Source: an uncultured Erysipelotrichaceae bacterium (GTDB lineage Bacteria; Bacillota_I; Bacilli_A; Erysipelotrichales; Coprobacillaceae). Taken from it: a stretch of 16,623 nucleotides of DNA. The notes under the pieces are model-generated. The model saw only the letters and a list, made by a program, of their open reading frames with translations. It ran no database searches and was not told the DNA's origin. The translations under genes and the position numbers were made by a program. Shown in pieces: positions 13,374-16,623 of the stretch. Within the stretch, counting starts at the first letter, position 1. Every line of letters begins with the position of its first letter. The stretch covers positions 1 through 16,623 of the forward strand of contig UPXV01000044.1 in the NCBI GenBank assembly GCA_900538465.1, in the 5' to 3' direction.

Positions 13374-15351
13374 TCGGTTCCTCCCATAATTCACTTATTA
13401 TTTCTAAAACATCATCATATTCATATCCTTTTTGAACTAAGAAAGTGATAATCTTACTCTTTAAGATATGAGAATCATAACGACCTTTGTATCGATTATA
13501 AACACGATTGTATTCTTTTGTTAAAAGCTTATGCGTGTGTTCTTTTGGAAAATAAAAATCAAAGTCTTGAATGGCTCTCTCAACAACATCTTGTGAAAAT
13601 CCTTTATTAAAAAGTTTATTTTTGATATTTTGAATTAAAGCATATTGTGGCCTTGATGTATTTTCATTATAAAGCTTTTCAACAAGTTCAATCGCTTTGT
13701 CATATTCTAAATCTTGTGAGTAGTTTGCTAAAAACTCATCAATAATAAATGGTGATACACCATCTCTTTTTAAATTATAGACAATTTTGTTAATTCCAAT
13801 TCCTAAACGCATAGAACGTTGAAAATAATTTTTGGTATATTCAACATCATCAATTAAATTCTTTTGAACCAATAGATCCATAGTCATATCTATCTGTATA
13901 TCGTCAAAATCGCCCTTATCAGCGAGTTTCTTTTGCATCTTAGAAAATGTATAGTCCTTATAAGAAAGATACTTCAAAGCCAAATGGTACGCTCTTGAGA
14001 CCTGTTCTTGATCTTTTAAAGCATCCAACTCTTCTCTATCAACAACTTGACCTACATAAAGTCCATATCGATCAATAACAAGTGTTGATAAATTGATGAT
14101 CACTTGATGATTATCAAATTGAAAAGCCACTTGATATTGATGAGCCTTATCAGGTGTTATAGATACCACTTTATAACAATAATGATGCTTAGAAAGCGCC
14201 TTATGATATGTTTTCATAATCTTTTGATAAAAATTCTCACTGCTAAATTGCATTGCATCCTCTATTGCATGTTGACAAAGTTCACTTAAATCACTATCAG
14301 CCAATGTTAAAATACGTTCAACCAACTCATCTAAATCAGAGAAGAAATAACCATTTCTTCCATCAATAATCACACCTTCTAAATTCTTATCATAACGTGC
14401 AAGTGCAGGTATCCCACTTGCCATAGCTTCAATAAATGTTAATCCTTGTGTTTCAGTAATAGACGCAGATACAAACAAATCAGAAACATGATAATAAGAA
14501 GGAACATATTGACTTTCCTTAGGTCCAGTAAAATAAATACAATCATCCAATTGAAGTTGATGAACCATTTCTTGTAATTCTTCTAATTGTGGTCCTCCAC
14601 CAACAATCATTAAACAAATCTTTGCATTTCTAGGATGAATCTTTTGCATCGCTTCAATTAACATATCAACACTTTTTTCAGGCGCAATACGCCCTAAAAA
14701 AGTCACGACAAAACGATCTTGAAGATGGTATTGTTCAATAATAGAATCCATTTCTTTTTGATTTTTGTTTTCAATTGAGAAATGTTCTAACTGCAAACCA
14801 GTTCCAATCACATTAATAGAATTAGAAATTCCATATTCTCTTAAAGCATCCGCTGTTTTTTGTGAAGGAACAATCAATTCAGAACAACTATCCCCATAGA
14901 TCTTAGATATTTTTTCGATAATCTTTTTTGCGGCCATATCAACAGCCTTCATACTTCCTGGAGCAATATAATGAGAATAATCTGCCCACATTGTATGATA
15001 AGTATAACAAACAGGAACATTCAATATTTCACCAGCAATTTTTCCAAAGATACCAATTCCAAATTCCGTTTGAATGTGAATAATATCTGGTTGAAATTCT
15101 TTTAATTCCTTCATTCCCTTAAAGGAATAAATATTACTTGCACGATAGCCATATATCTTTTTCAAATCTAAGCCTGGTAAACGCAAAACCATATGATCCT
15201 CATCAACATAATCACTCTCATGAGGAAGTATCGTTGTGACAACCAAAACTTGATGTCCATGTTTTTTTAATTCATTTTTTAAAATATGAGTAGACGTTGC
15301 CACTCCATTAATATCAGGTAAATACGTATCACTAAATAAAGCAATATTCAT
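13366..15351 (-). CDS. Fusion: GT4 diacylglycerol glucosyltransferase-like domain + full RecX domain
   Basis: One uninterrupted 661-residue frame holding two complete proteins. Residues 1-385 are a GT-B glycosyltransferase of the diacylglycerol 3-alpha-glucosyltransferase type: LFSDTYLPDINGVATS at 5-20, YHTMWADYSHYI at 118-129, FLGRIAPEKSVDML at 218-231, GGGPQLEEL, and E300/E308 as the E-x7-E donor-binding pair. Residues about 393-661 follow RecX from end to end: the N-terminal strands (KVVSITPDK, VIINLSTLVIDRYGLYVGQ), AYHLALKYLSYKDYTFSKMQKKL (454-476), LIDDVEYTKNYFQRSMRLGIGINKI (499-523) and later three-helix repeats. RecX binds RecA filaments and limits recombination; the sugar transferase makes membrane glycolipid. 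I see no strong ribosome binding site near the junction (about 14175) that would allow RecX alone. The gene starts 4 nt after the flippase-like gene and overlaps yhaM. Confidence 0.9.
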   Translation of the reverse strand: MNIALFSDTYLPDINGVATSTHILKNELKKHGHQVLVVTTILPHESDYVDEDHMVLRLPGLDLKKIYGYRASNIYSFKGMKELKEFQPDIIHIQTEFGIGIFGKIAGEILNVPVCYTYHTMWADYSHYIAPGSMKAVDMAAKKIIEKISKIYGDSCSELIVPSQKTADALREYGISNSINVIGTGLQLEHFSIENKNQKEMDSIIEQYHLQDRFVVTFLGRIAPEKSVDMLIEAMQKIHPRNAKICLMIVGGGPQLEELQEMVHQLQLDDCIYFTGPKESQYVPSYYHVSDLFVSASITETQGLTFIEAMASGIPALARYDKNLEGVIIDGRNGYFFSDLDELVERILTLADSDLSELCQHAIEDAMQFSSENFYQKIMKTYHKALSKHHYCYKVVSITPDKAHQYQVAFQFDNHQVIINLSTLVIDRYGLYVGQVVDREELDALKDQEQVSRAYHLALKYLSYKDYTFSKMQKKLADKGDFDDIQIDMTMDLLVQKNLIDDVEYTKNYFQRSMRLGIGINKIVYNLKRDGVSPFIIDEFLANYSQDLEYDKAIELVEKLYNENTSRPQYALIQNIKNKLFNKGFSQDVVERAIQDFDFYFPKEHTHKLLTKEYNRVYNRYKGRYDSHILKSKIITFLVQKGYEYDDVLEIISELWEEPND

Positions 15352-15355
15352 TCAA

Positions 15356-16378
15356 TCACTCCAATCTTGAACTATTAATTTCTCGGTTTAATGAAAATAC
15401 CAAACCACCTATAATCAATCCCATATAATAAGACATAAAGCGCCATAAGAACAATGATGAAGATGTTCCCACTGTTCCTAAAAAACTAAACAATAACACA
15501 TAAACGCCTTCACTTCCACCACTTGCCCCAGGAATAGGTAGAAAAGCGTTAATCAGATAAATAAATGAACATAATCCTAAAAAATCAAAGAAATCACTCC
15601 ATGCCACATTCAAATTCAACGCTTTTGCAGCAAAAAATGGCATACTATAAATAATTGTTAACTTCACAAAATTACATAAACACGATTTAACAAGAACAGG
15701 TTTGTTTTTTTGTAAAAAAGTCAATTGTTCTCTAAAATCAGATAAATATTGTTCAATCTTTGAACACGTTGCTTCATAATCTTTTACAATATGAATTTTA
15801 CTTAAGAGTTTTAAAACACTATGAGTGACAAAATGCTGTAATCTTTTTGATTTTGCACCACCAAACAATCCTATAATCACTGCAAAATTAATTAAGAATC
15901 CAAGAATTGCTAAACTAAAGACTCCCGCTTGTTCAGTAATAAAATAATTATATTTAAATAAAACAACAACCCCAGTATACAAAACCAATATACTTTGATA
16001 ACAAATAAAACACATCAATAGAATACTAGAAGAATTGGTTGGAGTAATCCCCTGTTTATTAAATATATAAATTTGCGCAAATTGTCCACCACTTGCAAAA
16101 GGAGTAATCCCATTAAAAAAAGTTCCACTTATAGCATTAACAAAAGATTGTTTAAAAGTATAATCCTTTTTATATGCTTTACCAAAATACAATAGTGATA
16201 AAGCATCAAATAAGTAATAACTAAACATAACCACTGCCATAACAACTATCCAGAAAACTTTAGCATGAGCAAAAGCATTTAAAACCTGATCAAATTGTTT
16301 TCCAATCGAAAGATAAATAGAAACTCCACCAATTAATAAGATAAGAGCAATATTAAAGAAATACTTTTTATTTTTCAT
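15356..16378 (-). CDS. YbhN/AglD-like multispanning protein (lysylphosphatidylglycerol synthase TM / UPF0104 family), putative lipid flippase
   Basis: A 340-residue integral membrane protein with about eight hydrophobic segments (including 8-24, 42-62, 118-142, 152-173, 236-252, 266-282). It has the two conserved glycine/proline loops of this family: ITPFASGGQ (91-99) and PIPGASGGSEG (281-291). The family is the membrane half of MprF, which flips lysyl-phosphatidylglycerol; stand-alone members are thought to move lipids or glycolipids across the membrane. There is no synthase domain. Its place directly before the glucosyltransferase part of the fusion gene suggests it handles that glycolipid. 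This is inference from context. The local ribosome binding site GAAGG is only about 3 nt from the ATG, and an upstream in-frame stop rules out a longer start. Confidence 0.88.
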   Translation of the reverse strand: MKNKKYFFNIALILLIGGVSIYLSIGKQFDQVLNAFAHAKVFWIVVMAVVMFSYYLFDALSLLYFGKAYKKDYTFKQSFVNAISGTFFNGITPFASGGQFAQIYIFNKQGITPTNSSSILLMCFICYQSILVLYTGVVVLFKYNYFITEQAGVFSLAILGFLINFAVIIGLFGGAKSKRLQHFVTHSVLKLLSKIHIVKDYEATCSKIEQYLSDFREQLTFLQKNKPVLVKSCLCNFVKLTIIYSMPFFAAKALNLNVAWSDFFDFLGLCSFIYLINAFLPIPGASGGSEGVYVLLFSFLGTVGTSSSLFLWRFMSYYMGLIIGGLVFSLNREINSSRLE

Positions 16379-16388
16379 AGGCCTTCAA

Positions 16389-16420
16389 TTAAAGAGAACT
16401 TACTCTTTAAATACTCCTTT
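16389..16420 (-). promoter_or_regulatory. Leader hairpin between a strong detached ribosome binding site and the flippase-like start
   Basis: On the minus strand AAAGGAG (16414-16420) is followed at once by a perfect 8-bp stem TTAAAGAG / CTCTTTAA with a 6-nt loop, then GAAGG and the ATG. No start codon lies at normal distance from the AAAGGAG. The hairpin could bring that site close to the ATG, or control access to it. Confidence 0.4.
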
Positions 16421-16442
16421 CTCTCATGATAAGCTTTATATT

Positions 16443-16476
16443 ATTATATCTTAAAGTAACTTGATTAGAAGTTACT
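16443..16476 (-). promoter_or_regulatory. Promoter with 8-bp palindrome upstream of the flippase-GT-RecX-yhaM operon
   Basis: The minus strand has TATAAT (16443-16448) as a perfect -10. The -35 position has no good hexamer; it is occupied by a perfect inverted repeat AGTAACTT-N6-AAGTTACT (16455-16476). This arrangement suits a regulator binding site. Which regulator is not apparent. Confidence 0.45.
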
Positions 16477-16565
16477 GTTCTAAATTATCAATATAATTTT
16501 ACTACATTTTTGCCTATAAAGAAAGAAAAAGGAAGAAAAAGATATGAATATCTCTCCTTCAAATA

Positions 16566-16596
16566 AATAAAAAAGGAGATATCGAATGATATCTCC
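16566..16596 (-). terminator. Intrinsic terminator of a transcript entering from beyond the window
   Basis: On the minus strand a 9-bp perfect stem GGAGATATC / GATATCTCC with a 4-nt loop (ATTC) is followed by six T and a further T-rich stretch. It would end a gene located to the right of the window. The last bases contain an in-frame TAG in one frame, but too little sequence is present to name that gene. Confidence 0.7.
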
Positions 16597-16623
16597 AGAT
16601 GAACTGGCGGCTTGCTATTGTCG

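Noticed and set aside
14150..14200. Frameshift or stop between the glycosyltransferase and RecX parts
   Set aside because: The reading frame is continuous through the junction and both flanking domains are in the same frame, so no break is present in the given sequence.
16566..16623. Possible right end of an IS200/IS605-type element (CCAG/CTGG mini-hairpin, GCCGCC context)
   Set aside because: Only about 60 bases are present, the hairpin is 4 bp, and no transposase coding is visible.

Overview
The window reads as chromosomal DNA of an AT-rich, low-G+C, endospore-forming Firmicute. Points in favour are the gram-positive SUF order sufC-D-S-U-B with SufU, PrsA-like lipoproteins, YhaM, a YunB-type sporulation protein, YjcZ-like micropeptides and strong AGGAGG ribosome binding sites. 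The overall flavour suggests Erysipelotrichia (Coprobacillaceae-like). That placement is an inference from protein appearance, not a search result. I saw no tRNA, rRNA, CRISPR array, prophage or complete mobile element.

Left part (1-8580), all on the minus strand. The iron-sulfur cluster operon sufC-sufD-sufS-sufU-sufB runs leftward with overlaps or 2-nt gaps and continues into a 5-formyltetrahydrofolate cyclo-ligase gene, ending at a clean terminator (3143-3170). Beyond it lie yunB and a CotS/YutH-like coat protein gene (a probable sporulation pair with its own promoter), then a HEAT/THUMP-like/methyltransferase fusion with a separate promoter. The suf control region holds two possible promoters and a 7-bp palindrome followed by a T run, which could be an attenuator or an operator.

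Middle part (8580-12390). Two very short, cysteine-containing YjcZ-like genes form a minus-strand mini-operon with its own terminator. Divergent from them, on the plus strand, are two translationally coupled PrsA/SurA-type lipoproteins, then a HIT hydrolase and a GT4 glycosyltransferase. HIT and the glycosyltransferase each have an extended -10 promoter and are followed by a terminator.

Right part (12388-16623). A bidirectional terminator separates the plus-strand glycosyltransferase from a minus-strand operon of a multispanning flippase-like protein, a 661-residue GT4-RecX fusion and YhaM. The two glycosyltransferases and the membrane protein look like a glycolipid (lipoteichoic acid anchor) locus: the fusion resembles diacylglycerol glucosyltransferases, and the plus-strand enzyme resembles the CpoA/LafB type that adds the second sugar. 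The full-length RecX domain joined in frame to a lipid glycosyltransferase is the most unusual thing here. The right edge holds a terminator hairpin belonging to something outside the window.
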